Below are positions 25,720 through 34,487 of a stretch of DNA of 64,000 nucleotides, piece by piece. Position 1 is the stretch's first letter; every line of letters begins with the position of its first letter. The position numbers and the translations under genes are program-made. The notes under the pieces are model-generated. The model was not told the DNA's origin and did not search any database. It saw nothing but the letters and a program-made list of their open reading frames with translations. Source of the DNA: Qingrenia yutianensis (lineage in GTDB: Bacteria; Bacillota; Clostridia; UMGS1810); assembly GCF_014385105.1 (NCBI RefSeq), contig NZ_JACRTE010000001.1, positions 347,475-411,474 on the forward strand, given 5' to 3'.

Positions 25720-28629
25720 TTATTTAAAAATTACGATAGCTGTGATAGCACCTTCGTCGTTGCGCGATGCAAAAATTCTGGAAGCTTCATTTACGCCGTT
25801 GCCTGTAATTGACTGCATTACAGACTCCGCATTCTCGTAGAACACGATCATATCGTCCGTGTTTTTAGCCGAGGAATCAATAACCGTAACTTTTACAGAG
25901 CTCGAAACATTAAGAATTGTCGGTTCAAGAGCATCAATTTTTTCCTGATAGTTGCCATCAGTGTCGCTGATGTCTTTGACAGAAGCGTTTGTAACAATCT
26001 GGAGCTGACCGTCCTCGTAAGAATATACAACACCGAAATATGCGTTGTAGTGGTCGCCGTTTGTTCCGGTTGCGTGATTGATGTGGAAATCAGCAACGTT
26101 TCCGTTCAAATCATAAAGATTATCAGCATCGCAAACTTTATTTATAAGACCAACCAAACCGTCTTTCAAAGCAAATTTAACAATGTCGCCGCTCTTAAGA
26201 TTCGAAACATCAATCTTTCCGTCTGTTTCAACTTCGTTTACTTTCTTGTTGTCGCCGGTATTGTTTGCAAGCAAGTCGTAATAGTAAATCTTTTTGGCTT
26301 TATCACCTTTGGTGTTAATAACGTCCTTGATTTCCTTAATCATATACGCTTTCATAGAACCGGTGATTTCAAGACCCGCACCGCCGTATACAACTACAAT
26401 TTCTGCATTTTTGGTTGTAGCGTCAACATTGAACGCGTTAACGTAGAATGTTTTGTTATCGGTAAATTTGCTCGGTGCTTTTGTGTAAACTTCGTAATCG
26501 TCCTCTTCGCTTCTGTCGGTAGGAACAAAGAATACTTTTGTCGATACCGTGTTTGTAGCTGTCGAGGTTGTGTATTTTGTATTGAATTTACGTGCAGTTC
26601 CCTCCTGGAAGTATCCGCCTGTTTTGTATTTAAGCATTGTATCGGGACTTGAAGGAATACCGAGATTATACTCAAGGCTGTCGGTTTCACCGTCAATACC
26701 CGCCGAAACGGTAGTAATACTTGCAATGGTTGTGCTTGCACCCGATGTGGTTTTGAAAATAATCGGCTGCGAATATGTCGCACTCTGTTTGTTTTCATCA
26801 GTCAGGTTAGCGTTAATAACGCTCGCGGATTTAAACAAAGGAGTGTCAATCTCTTTGGGGCTGTATTCAAAACCGTTGATTTTAACTTTGCTCTTTAACG
26901 AGTAGTCCGTCGGAGTAGCCGAAGCAGATGTTACCATTCTGATTTTTACATCATCTTTGTTTGCACCCTCGGGTTTGATTACATCAACAATGTAACCGTA
27001 TTTTGCAGTATCTGTCGAAGAAATTGCAACAATTCTGCCCTCGTGGTCGAGGTAGCAGGTTACAACGTCACCTCGGCTCATCTCCTGTGAAGGCTCCTGC
27101 TCAACAAGTGCAAGATAATACTGCGACGCTTTAACTTCTTTGCTTCCGATTTCATAGGTATCGTTGGCAGAATCAATACTGTTAACGGTACCCTGTGCCG
27201 TTGCGGTAGAAATAATTACCGTTGTTTTCGCATATGTAGCGTCCGTATCTTTGGGCATTGCAATGGAAACAACACTGTTCTGTCTGATTGAACCGAACTG
27301 TGCAGCCGAACCCGTTGAAGTTTTGTATTCAATGTTTTCAGCATCCATATCAAGCTTAATGCTCTTTAAAACGTTGCCGTTTTTAACGTATTTATCGGTA
27401 ATTGTTTTAGATGTCGATTCGCTTGTTCCAACAAAGAATGTTTCGTATGTTGAAACATAAGCGCAGTCATATCTGCCGTTGTCGTCGCCGTCAACAAATT
27501 TGATTGTACCGTTGTCAATATCGAAAAGCGATTTGATTTTTGTTTCGTTAACACCGCTTACGCCGACACCGTTGTATATGATTTTCATATTGCTTGCAAA
27601 TGTTACTTTCGACGTTTTGGAGCTTCCTTCTTTGTAATATTCAAGATAGCTTCCGTCGATTGTATCGATGTCGTCCGCATTTACTTCAACGGTTTTGTTA
27701 AGACCGTCCGTTGAAATGCGCTTTATTGTTTTTTTGGAATTTTTAACAGTGTATGTTACGTCGAGATACTGTCCGAGATACTGATACAAATTGTCGATTT
27801 TCAAATCGCCGATTTTATATGTTGCCTCGGTGCCTGCACCCTCGTCATAAATTTTGATTTCGTCCATAGAACCGCCGGTTTCGCCTTCAACACCCTGGTT
27901 GAAAACTGCGGTAACCATACCCATTACCGACTCTTCATCGTCGTCATCATCATTGTTTTTGATGACAAATCCGCCGCCGGTGCCTGTGTTTCCGCCGGGA
28001 ATAACGGTAATCTCTTTATTTGAAGTGGTCATATTGCAGATGAGCTGTGCAACCAAGCCTCTGGGCGCAGCGTCTTCCGCCGAACCTGCCGCCTGATTTA
28101 AAATGCCTATCTGCTGTGCAACCTTGATGTAGCCGTTATACCACGGATCTGTTTTTTCGATAACTGTGGAATAACCCATTGCGCAAACAATCATTTTAAC
28201 CGCTTCTGCGTACGAAACAGTATTTTTTGCTCTGAATGTGCCGTCCTCATAACCGTTTACAATAGATGCCTTAACAGCGTAGTCTATGTAAGGAATTGTC
28301 CAGCTTACGGTCGGGTCGGAGTCTACATCTGCAAAACCCGAAGACGCAGCCGTAAGATTTGCCGCCGCGTCTTTGATTTTTGCAACTGTCAAAAGCTTTG
28401 CAAACTCACCGCGCGTGATGGTGTCAAGAGGTTTGAATGTTCTTGTGCCGTCCTCTGCAACGTAGCCGTCAACAATTCCGTCAGTATAAAGCTTCTGGAT
28501 TGCATCGGCATACTGTGTGTCGCTTGTTACGTCGGTAAATGCGGAATCAGCGTTTACTGTAAATGCAAACGTTGAAAGCATAAACACAAAGAGAGTAACG
28601 AGCGCCGTTAATCTTTTGATGCTTTTCAT
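25720..28629 (-). CDS. Large SLH domain surface protein, possible S-layer component
   Basis: Secreted 969-residue protein. Signal peptide MKSIKRLTALVTLFVFMLS with cleavage near VNADSA. Three SLH modules occupy about residues 30-205 (GYVAEDGTRTFKPLDTITR, NGYEDGTFRAKNTVSYAEA and a degenerate third). A Gly/Asp-rich linker (IPGGNTGTGGG, then NNDDDDDEE) leads to a long beta-rich region with no domain I recognise. A strong promoter and isolated position fit an abundant surface protein. The ATG at 28629 is 8 bases after GGAGG; the ATG at 28635 is too close. Confidence 0.88.
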   Translation of the reverse strand: MKSIKRLTALVTLFVFMLSTFAFTVNADSAFTDVTSDTQYADAIQKLYTDGIVDGYVAEDGTRTFKPLDTITRGEFAKLLTVAKIKDAAANLTAASSGFADVDSDPTVSWTIPYIDYAVKASIVNGYEDGTFRAKNTVSYAEAVKMIVCAMGYSTVIEKTDPWYNGYIKVAQQIGILNQAAGSAEDAAPRGLVAQLICNMTTSNKEITVIPGGNTGTGGGFVIKNNDDDDDEESVMGMVTAVFNQGVEGETGGSMDEIKIYDEGAGTEATYKIGDLKIDNLYQYLGQYLDVTYTVKNSKKTIKRISTDGLNKTVEVNADDIDTIDGSYLEYYKEGSSKTSKVTFASNMKIIYNGVGVSGVNETKIKSLFDIDNGTIKFVDGDDNGRYDCAYVSTYETFFVGTSESTSKTITDKYVKNGNVLKSIKLDMDAENIEYKTSTGSAAQFGSIRQNSVVSIAMPKDTDATYAKTTVIISTATAQGTVNSIDSANDTYEIGSKEVKASQYYLALVEQEPSQEMSRGDVVTCYLDHEGRIVAISSTDTAKYGYIVDVIKPEGANKDDVKIRMVTSASATPTDYSLKSKVKINGFEYSPKEIDTPLFKSASVINANLTDENKQSATYSQPIIFKTTSGASTTIASITTVSAGIDGETDSLEYNLGIPSSPDTMLKYKTGGYFQEGTARKFNTKYTTSTATNTVSTKVFFVPTDRSEEDDYEVYTKAPSKFTDNKTFYVNAFNVDATTKNAEIVVVYGGAGLEITGSMKAYMIKEIKDVINTKGDKAKKIYYYDLLANNTGDNKKVNEVETDGKIDVSNLKSGDIVKFALKDGLVGLINKVCDADNLYDLNGNVADFHINHATGTNGDHYNAYFGVVYSYEDGQLQIVTNASVKDISDTDGNYQEKIDALEPTILNVSSSVKVTVIDSSAKNTDDMIVFYENAESVMQSITGNGVNEASRIFASRNDEGAITAIVIFK

Positions 28630-28668
28630 AATCATTTCCTCCTAAAGTATGTATATCTACATAGTGAT

Positions 28669-28698
28669 ATTGTAACACTACATTGTACAATAAGTCAA
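28669..28698 (-). promoter_or_regulatory. Promoter of the large SLH gene with internal palindrome
   Basis: Minus-strand TTGACT, 18-base spacer, TACAAT. The spacer contains the perfect 10-bp palindrome ATTGTACAAT (28682-28691), which could be an operator. Confidence 0.6.
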
Positions 28699-28755
28699 CA
28701 CAATATTTCGTTTGAAAAAAATATGTAACATTATCTTAACATTAATTTTTTTGTT

Positions 28756-30189
28756 TTACCGCTTGTAAAGCTTTATAAGGTCACGGTAATAGTTTTTGTC
28801 AATTCCCGAAAGCTGGTCTTTTGTAATGCGGTAAAGCCAGTTGTTCTCGCTTGTTCCGGGAGTGTTAAGTCGCGTGTCCGAACCATATTTTAACAAATCC
28901 TGAATCGGCAGAATAACCGTGTCGGCACTGCTTGCAAAGAGCGTGCGCACAATGCTGTCAAAACCGTTTTCCCAATTTTCGTTTTCATATCCGCAGTATT
29001 TCAATAGATATTTCTTTTTGTCCGCGTCAAGCTCCCAAAGATAGCCGAGAAGCGTGTTGTTGTCGTGCGTTCCTGTGTATGCGACGCAGTTTTTTATGTA
29101 ATTATGCGGCAGATGAACATTGTCGTCGTATGACAAAAATCCGAACTGTAAAACTCTCATACCCGGGAAACCGCTGTCCTCGACAAGCCTTTTCACATCC
29201 TCTGAAATTTCGCCCAAGTCCTCGGCAATTATCATTTTTCCGTCCGCGGTTTTTTTGATTTTTTCAATAAAATCAAGTCCCGGACCTTTCACCCATTTGC
29301 CCGACGCAGCGGTTTTTGCGTCCGCCGGTACCGACCAGAACGACTCAAGTCCTCTGAAATGGTCAATGCGTATGCCGTCAAACATTTTGAGCATATGGCT
29401 TATTCTGTCAACCCACCATTTGCAGTCGTTTTTCTTCATTTTATCCCAGTCGTACAAAGGATTTCCCCAAAGCTGACCGTCTTTTGAAAAATAATCGGGC
29501 GGAACACCCGCAACAGACGTCGGATAGCCTTTTTCATCAAGCAAAAATTCGTCCCTGTTGCTCCATACATCACAACTGTCCTGCGACACATAAATCGGAA
29601 TGTCCCCTATTATGCTGATATTTTTTTCGTTCGCATATTTTTTGATTTCCTGCCACTGATTAAAAAATTCATACTGTATAAATTTCCAGCCGAATAAAAT
29701 TTTTTCGTCAATGTCAAAGTTTTGCCACTTCTGCCACTCCGCGTCGCTGTTTGCGCTTTTCAGCGCCATAAATTTGCAAAAGTCCGCAAGATAGTTGTTT
29801 TCTTCAATAAACTTTTCGATTTTTTCTCTTTCCGCGTCCGGAACTTTTTGCGCACAATCGCACAAAAGCGTCACACGTTCGTCAAACAAGCGTTTATATT
29901 CGCACGAATACGGCGTATTCTGTTTTTGACGGTTTAACTCGTCATATGTAATGTAACCTTTTTCATACAGTGAATTAAGGTCAACAAAATACGGATTTCC
30001 GCCGAATGCCGAATACGATTTATACGGCGAATTGCACTCGTCCGTTGTGCCGAACGGCAAGACCTGCCACACGGAAAATCCCGTGTCGGATAAAAAATCA
30101 ATAAATTCTTTTGCCTCTTTTCCGAAACTTCCGCACGAATAATCGCCGTAAAGTGTGGAAATGTGCATAAGTACTCCGCTTTTTCTCAA
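28756..30189 (-). CDS. malQ: 4-alpha-glucanotransferase (amylomaltase)
   Basis: GH77 enzyme that transfers maltosyl units between alpha-1,4-glucans; acts in maltodextrin or glycogen metabolism. The 477 residues include the substrate-binding SPYKSYSAFGGNPYF, the nucleophile motif IRIDHFRGLESFW, the acid/base IAEDLGEI and TGTHDNNT. The start is TTG 30189 with GGGGAG 6 bases upstream. It stands alone between an SLH gene and divergent pgeF. Confidence 0.95.
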   Translation of the reverse strand: MRKSGVLMHISTLYGDYSCGSFGKEAKEFIDFLSDTGFSVWQVLPFGTTDECNSPYKSYSAFGGNPYFVDLNSLYEKGYITYDELNRQKQNTPYSCEYKRLFDERVTLLCDCAQKVPDAEREKIEKFIEENNYLADFCKFMALKSANSDAEWQKWQNFDIDEKILFGWKFIQYEFFNQWQEIKKYANEKNISIIGDIPIYVSQDSCDVWSNRDEFLLDEKGYPTSVAGVPPDYFSKDGQLWGNPLYDWDKMKKNDCKWWVDRISHMLKMFDGIRIDHFRGLESFWSVPADAKTAASGKWVKGPGLDFIEKIKKTADGKMIIAEDLGEISEDVKRLVEDSGFPGMRVLQFGFLSYDDNVHLPHNYIKNCVAYTGTHDNNTLLGYLWELDADKKKYLLKYCGYENENWENGFDSIVRTLFASSADTVILPIQDLLKYGSDTRLNTPGTSENNWLYRITKDQLSGIDKNYYRDLIKLYKR

Positions 30190-30320
30190 TAAAAACTCCC
30201 CAATCAGATGAAAAAATAAATATATAATGTAATCTTATCGGTGCAATAATTATATTAGCACAAATTTTTCATTTTGTAAACGTATTTTTTTAACTTTTTT
30301 ATGGCAAATATGTAAATATA

Positions 30321-30338
30321 TTGTCAATACATTGACAA
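30321..30338. promoter_or_regulatory. Palindrome over the pgeF -35 box, candidate operator
   Basis: TTGTCAAT and ATTGACAA are perfect 8-bp inverted repeats separated by 2 bases. The right arm contains the -35 hexamer, so a bound protein would block polymerase. Confidence 0.45.
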
Positions 30339-30360
30339 AATTTTCCCTTTAATGTAATAT
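30332..30360 (+). promoter_or_regulatory. Near-consensus promoter of pgeF
   Basis: TTGACA, 17-base spacer, TAATAT. Transcription would start near 30367, leaving a leader of only about 15 bases. This excludes the in-frame GTG at 30365 as start. Confidence 0.85.
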
Positions 30361-30382
30361 AATTGTGCAGAGGAGTGATTTT

Positions 30383-31213
30383 GTGGAAAGTAAAAACAGC
30401 ATTATAAACGAAAATAACGGTGTTGGATATATAACCTATCCCAACCTTGCAAAACTTGATTTTGTGCGTCACGCAAGCTCGGTGCGCAAAGGCGGAATTT
30501 CAAAAATTCCGTATCTTGCGTCAATGAATTTGGGTTTTCATACAGACGACGATACCGAAACGGTGAGGGAAAATTTCAGAATTTTTGCAAAAGCAGTCGG
30601 CATTGACGTTAACGATATGGTATCGTCAAGCCAGTTTCACAATGCGAATATTCGCGTTGCAACAGCCTCCGACCGCGGAAAAGGAATTTTGAAAAGCGCG
30701 GATTATGAGGACGTTGACGCGCTTGTGACAAACGAAAAGAACGTTGCGCTCACGGTTTTCGGTGCAGATTGTGTTCCGCTCCTTTTTGCCGACAGTAAAA
30801 ACAAAGCAGTCGGCGCGGCGCACTGCGGTTGGAGGGGAACGTTTAAAGAGCTTGCACCGCTCACGGTTAAGAAAATGAAAGAAATTTATAACAGCAACCC
30901 GAAAAATATTTTTGTTGCGATTGCACCGTGCATACACTGCTGCTGCTATGAAGTTGACGAAAATCTTTTTACCGATTTTGAAAATAAATTTCCCGGCATT
31001 GCACAAACCGACGCGTTAAGACGCGAAAACGGAAAGTTTTATCTGGACTTGCCGAAAATAAATAAACAGCTTTTGATTAAAGAGGGCGTTCCCGAGGAAA
31101 ACATACTTATATCCGACCTTTGTTCGGGCTGTGACCCTGCTAATCTTTTTTCGCACCGAAAAAGCGGAGGAAAACGCGGAATTATGGCAAGCGTCATTGA
31201 AATAATAAAATAA
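30383..31213 (+). CDS. pgeF: Polyphenol oxidase-family peptidoglycan editing factor PgeF
   Basis: YfiH/DUF152 protein of 276 residues. In E. coli it hydrolyses wrongly incorporated L-Ser-containing muropeptide precursors; relatives have purine nucleoside phosphorylase and adenosine deaminase activity. Motifs seen: the zinc-binding set in SQFHNANI, FGADCVPLLF, AAHCGWRGT and CCYEVDE-like CCCYEVDENL. GTG start at 30383 behind GAGGAG. Confidence 0.9.
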   Translation: MESKNSIINENNGVGYITYPNLAKLDFVRHASSVRKGGISKIPYLASMNLGFHTDDDTETVRENFRIFAKAVGIDVNDMVSSSQFHNANIRVATASDRGKGILKSADYEDVDALVTNEKNVALTVFGADCVPLLFADSKNKAVGAAHCGWRGTFKELAPLTVKKMKEIYNSNPKNIFVAIAPCIHCCCYEVDENLFTDFENKFPGIAQTDALRRENGKFYLDLPKINKQLLIKEGVPEENILISDLCSGCDPANLFSHRKSGGKRGIMASVIEIIK

Positions 31214-31239
31214 TTTTATGGAAACATTGCAAAACGGAA

Positions 31240-31277
31240 AAACAGACTTTGATAATAATCCTTATCAAAGTCTGTTT
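31240..31277 (+). terminator. Terminator of pgeF
   Basis: A perfect 16-bp stem starting AAACAGACTTTGATAA with a 6-base loop, 26 bases after the pgeF stop. Confidence 0.9.
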
Positions 31278-31372
31278 TGTTAAAACTTATATCGCGTTTG
31301 GTTATCCGAAATTGAAAATTCCATTTCCAAAATAGGAATTCGGGTTATTCACTTTCGATAATTAAGCGATAC

Positions 31373-31558
31373 TTAAGACATACTCTTTTCGTACTGCTCA
31401 ATCATTTTTTTAACCATCTGACCGCCGACAGAACCTGCCTGTCTGGAAGTGAGGTCGCCGTTATAACCCTGCTTTAAGTTAACGCCGACTTCTGCAGCAG
31501 CTTCCATTTTAAATCTTTCCATTGCCTGTTTTGCTTCGGGAACCATACTTTTTGCCAT
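31373..31558 (-). CDS. Alpha/beta-type small acid-soluble spore protein
   Basis: A 61-residue DNA-binding spore protein that coats and protects forespore DNA. The two conserved blocks are present: the MERFKMEAAAEVGV helix around the GPR cleavage region and LTSRQAGSVGGQMVKKMIEQY. ATG 31558 is preceded by AAAGGA. It is monocistronic. GPR, which would degrade it on germination, is encoded at 9825-10793. The 205 bases upstream are A/T rich; no clear sigma G promoter was assigned. Confidence 0.95.
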   Translation of the reverse strand: MAKSMVPEAKQAMERFKMEAAAEVGVNLKQGYNGDLTSRQAGSVGGQMVKKMIEQYEKSMS

Positions 31559-31764
31559 TTTCCTTTCACTCCTTTTTACGGTTTAAAATGTTTTTTGCAA
31601 TAAAAGTAATTTGTTATTGCTCTATTATTGTGCTTACATTTGCTTTTAAATATTCTGTAAAATTTTTCATATTATAAATGCAAACATACTTTTGCAAAAT
31701 TCACCCGAAACAAAATTTTTTATCAAATTTTTATAATGTACCTTTTCTTTTAAAATTCATAATG

Positions 31765-32352
31765 TTATCTTCCGCTATCATACGTCACATTTCCAAACGA
31801 AATATTAACTATTTCCGCATTCTCGTCATCATCTGCTGCACTTGATATAAGCGATTTCTGCACGTTTTCGGGGCAATTTGAAAACGCGATATTTTTAAAC
31901 TGCACATTTTCAATTCTGTAAGCTTGTGTGACGCGGCATTGAGCCTTAACTGCATAAGATATTTTTTCGGACTCTGCCCCGCATACTATCATTTCGATAA
32001 AACTTTTTATAATTCCCCGGTCGTTAAAATGCAGACAAAATTTAAAATCCGCAGTACGTTTTTTAAAAATACCGAGAATATTAAGGCCGGTGATTTTCTT
32101 TTCCAAAACGTCGGGCGAAAGTATCAGAACATACCGTTTGTACGGCGTTTTCAGCACTTTGGTGTAGTACGACTCGTATGTATTTAAGAAAATAACATCG
32201 CCCTTTTGCGCAATAATTGCCTTGTTGTTTACGGTAATTTCAATCATTCCGCCGGTAACAAACAGTATTTCGTATTCCTCGTGAAAATGAAGCGACAGAT
32301 TATCGCTTTTAATCTTGTATTGCACAAGCGGTATAAGATTTCCGGCATACAT
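31765..32352 (-). pseudogene. Chimeric AraC-type cupin sensor fused to a beta-helix protein tail
   Basis: Residues 1 to about 138 read as the arabinose-binding-type cupin of an AraC/XylS regulator (LHFHEEYEILFVTGG, QKGDVIFLN, then a helix IIKSFIEMIV). The two helix-turn-helix motifs that should follow are absent. Instead the frame continues into RIENVQFKNIAF and EIVNISFGNVTYDS, which look like the C-terminal rungs of a right-handed beta-helix carbohydrate-active enzyme. The change falls near 31935. ATG 32352 follows GGGGGTG. As it stands the protein could sense a sugar but not bind DNA. It is divergent to the broken esterase. Confidence 0.65.
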
Positions 32353-32528
32353 TTCACCCCCGTATAGCACCTTTTTCGCCGTTTGGTTTATGTAATTAAA
32401 TAAAATATCACACCGCCGTTTGTTTGTCAGCAGACGCATCAATATTTTTGTGTTTTTCGGACATTTCAGCAAAATATTAGATGAAAACAAGTGTTTTGTA
32501 TTGTATAATATAAAATGAGGTGGTATTT

Positions 32529-33160
32529 ATGCACGATCCGAAAATTTATATAAAAAATTACATAAAAAATATGACTGCGCTGATGAAGTATAAAGACGGC
32601 GAAGATTACGAAAAATGAAAAAAATCCGCAAAAGAAAAGCTTTTCTCTCTTTTGGGAATGGACAAATTTCAAAAATGCGATTTGAATTTTAAAATCACGC
32701 GCGAGGAAGATACCGAAGACAGGCACGAAATTTATTTTACATATCAGAGCGAACCCGGATACGAACCTGTTGCCTGCCTTGTTATTCCGAAAAATATAAC
32801 AAAACCGCTTCCGCTTGCGGTTTGTCTGCAAGGACATTCAACCGGCATGCACATATCGCTCGGCAAAATTAAATATGACGGCGACGAAAAGCTTTTGTAC
32901 GGCGGTGACCGCGATTTTGCCGTGAGAGCGGTAAAAGAGGGATATACGGCGCTTTGCATTGAACAGCGCGGATTCGGCGAATGCGGAGGAGATGAACACG
33001 GACCGCAGTGTCATATTTCGACAATGGCAAATCTTTTAATAGGCAGAACCACAATCGGCGAAAGAGTTTGGGACGTTATGCGCGCGCTTGATACTGCCGA
33101 ACAACACTTTTCCGATTATGCAGACATAAACAAAGTTATTTGTATGGGAAATTCGGGCGT
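32529..33160 (+). pseudogene. Broken acetyl-xylan-esterase-like alpha/beta hydrolase
   Basis: N-terminal part of a carbohydrate acetyl esterase/dienelactone-hydrolase-type enzyme. It starts at ATG 32529 behind GAGGTGG. After 29 codons an in-frame TGA (32616-32618) interrupts it, where relatives would have a Trp (DYEK, stop, KKSAKEKL). The frame then continues with PLAVCLQGHSTGMH, CIEQRGFGECGG and MRALDTAEQHF, and reaches GNSG at the start of the nucleophile elbow. There the homology ends at about 33159 and the frame runs into antisense of an L-fucose isomerase fragment. The catalytic Asp and His are missing, so no active enzyme can be made. Confidence 0.75.
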
Positions 33161-33647
33161 CTTATCCGTGACGGGCATACAGTGCTCATCAAACAGATTT
33201 TTACTGTCCTTCGTCATATTCCACCACTCTTTAACGGTGCCGTTTCCGTCTTTATCCTTTGACGCACCCGTGCAGTCAAGGGCGGTTGCACCCGAATTTA
33301 TAAGGTGAATTATGCCGTTTTTCGCCATTCCTTCAAGTTTTTTGCCTGTTACTCTTTTTACGGAGTCGGGCGACCAGTATGTGCGCACGTCGTGGAAACA
33401 CGGCGCTTTGCCCGTAAGAAGTGTGGCAAAAAGCATTGAAATGCCGTTTAATGTGTCATTTTCGGTTGCAAAAGCAAACGGCGCTTTTTTGCCGTTCCAG
33501 TCAAAGCTCGACGCCATAATCGCCTCGGTAAAGTCGCCGTTGGGAAGCCAGTCCGTCCACATTCTCTGACCCTGAAAACCGCCGGCTATGCCGTTTCTGC
33601 CGAGGCTTTCCTCGCACCAGCCCATTTCTTTAAGCTTGGGATTTCAA
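33159..33647 (-). pseudogene. Internal fragment of L-fucose isomerase
   Basis: About 160 codons closely resemble the central part of FucI: GRNGIAGGFQGQRMWTDW, PNGDFTEAIM, ATENDTLNGISML, DVRTYWSPDSVKRVTG and IIHLINSGATALDC. Both ends are cut: the N-terminal side stops at NPKLKE with an in-frame TGA near 33647, and the C-terminal side ends after MPVTDKT at about 33160, where the esterase fragment begins on the other strand. Full-length FucI is near 590 residues. FucI would turn L-fucose into L-fuculose; this fragment lacks much of the active site. Confidence 0.78.
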
Positions 33648-34342
33648 AAGAGAATATCGCGCACAATTTTACAGTTTTCTTTCCAATACTCGTTGTCTAT
33701 TTTCCACATTTTGCCGCTAAGATGCAGAAATTTAAACATCGCATAAAGCCGTTTAACCTTAAATGACGGCTTTAAATTTTTTGCGTGTTTCATTACTTTC
33801 GACGCTGTTTTATCAAGCTTTTTCAAGAATGTTTTCTTAAATTTTTCGGGCATATCGTTCCAGAATGTTCCCCAAACCGACTGCGTAACAGTGTGCGTCC
33901 GCGCAACGCCCCAGTAGTCCATACTGTCTTTGATGTCTTTTACCGCGGACTTCATACCGCCTCCGCCTGCCGTTGTGATGATGACCGCCTGCTTGTTTGC
34001 CATATCGAAATTCGGACGGTGAACAAGCCATCTGTAACCGTAGTGGTCTAAAAACGATTTTATCTGCCCCGGCGCGTGAAAGCACCATACGGGCGCGCAG
34101 AATATTATAAGACTTGATTTTGCAATCGCATCGTTTATCGGCTTTAAATATTCAAAACCTCCGCATTTTTCCTCTTTGCCGTTAAGACACGCATAGCACC
34201 CCCCGCAGATATGAGGCATATCGTCGGGAAGTGTAAATTCAAAAACCTCTCCGACGTTATCAAGCCGTGAAATAAGGTATTTTGCGCCGTTGTATGTACT
34301 GCTGTTTTTTCGGTTTGTCGCTTTTATTAAGGTTATGTTCAT
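33644..34342 (-). CDS. NAD(P)H-dependent FMN reductase-like flavodoxin-fold protein
   Basis: A 232-residue flavodoxin-fold oxidoreductase. The FMN-binding start ITLIKATNRKNSSTYNGAKY and the CGGCYACL and APVWCFHAPGQIKSFLDHYG segments are typical of clostridial NADPH-dependent FMN reductases; ATTAGGGGMKS-like TTAGGGGMKSA lies further on. The last 10 or so residues (KIVRDILF) may be altered by the junction with the fucose isomerase fragment. It has a perfect promoter with an operator-like palindrome at the expected transcript start. Confidence 0.8.
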   Translation of the reverse strand: MNITLIKATNRKNSSTYNGAKYLISRLDNVGEVFEFTLPDDMPHICGGCYACLNGKEEKCGGFEYLKPINDAIAKSSLIIFCAPVWCFHAPGQIKSFLDHYGYRWLVHRPNFDMANKQAVIITTAGGGGMKSAVKDIKDSMDYWGVARTHTVTQSVWGTFWNDMPEKFKKTFLKKLDKTASKVMKHAKNLKPSFKVKRLYAMFKFLHLSGKMWKIDNEYWKENCKIVRDILF

Positions 34343-34364
34343 ATTATTACCGCCCAGTTTTTTG

Positions 34365-34382
34365 CTAACTAACGTTTGTTAG
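34365..34382. promoter_or_regulatory. 18-bp near-palindrome, TetR-type operator candidate
   Basis: CTAACTAACGTTTGTTAG differs from its own reverse complement at only one symmetric pair. CTAAC/GTTAG half-sites of this kind are common in TetR-family operators. It sits immediately downstream of the -10 box of the reductase gene. Confidence 0.55.
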
Positions 34383-34386
34383 GTGT

Positions 34387-34415
34387 ATTATAATATTATT
34401 TATTTTATTTGTCAA
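34387..34415 (-). promoter_or_regulatory. Perfect consensus promoter of the FMN reductase gene
   Basis: Minus-strand TTGACA, 17-base spacer, TATAAT: all 12 hexamer positions match the sigma A consensus. Confidence 0.88.
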
Positions 34416-34428
34416 CAGTAAAACTGTA

Positions 34429-34457
34429 TTGAAAATTTTGAAAATTGCTGATATAAT
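34429..34457 (+). promoter_or_regulatory. Promoter of adenosine deaminase gene
   Basis: TTGAAA, 17-base spacer, TATAAT, 30 bases before the add ATG. It is divergent to the reductase promoter. Confidence 0.82.
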
Positions 34458-34487
34458 TATAGTATAAATGAAGTTGGGAGATTATAT

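Noticed and set aside
31300..31372. Possible SASP terminator hairpin (GAATTCC/GGAATT)
   Set aside because: The stem is only 6 bp, has a long loop and no T run; not firm enough to annotate.
31559..31764. Search for a sigma G promoter before the SASP gene
   Set aside because: GAATA and CAATAATA elements occur but their spacing (20 bases) is outside the usual range; nothing else was seen in this 206-base gap.
32616..32618. TGA read as Trp (alternative genetic code)
   Set aside because: TGA is used as the stop of several intact genes here, for example rbfA, larB and manA, so recoding is not general. The esterase is also truncated at its other end.
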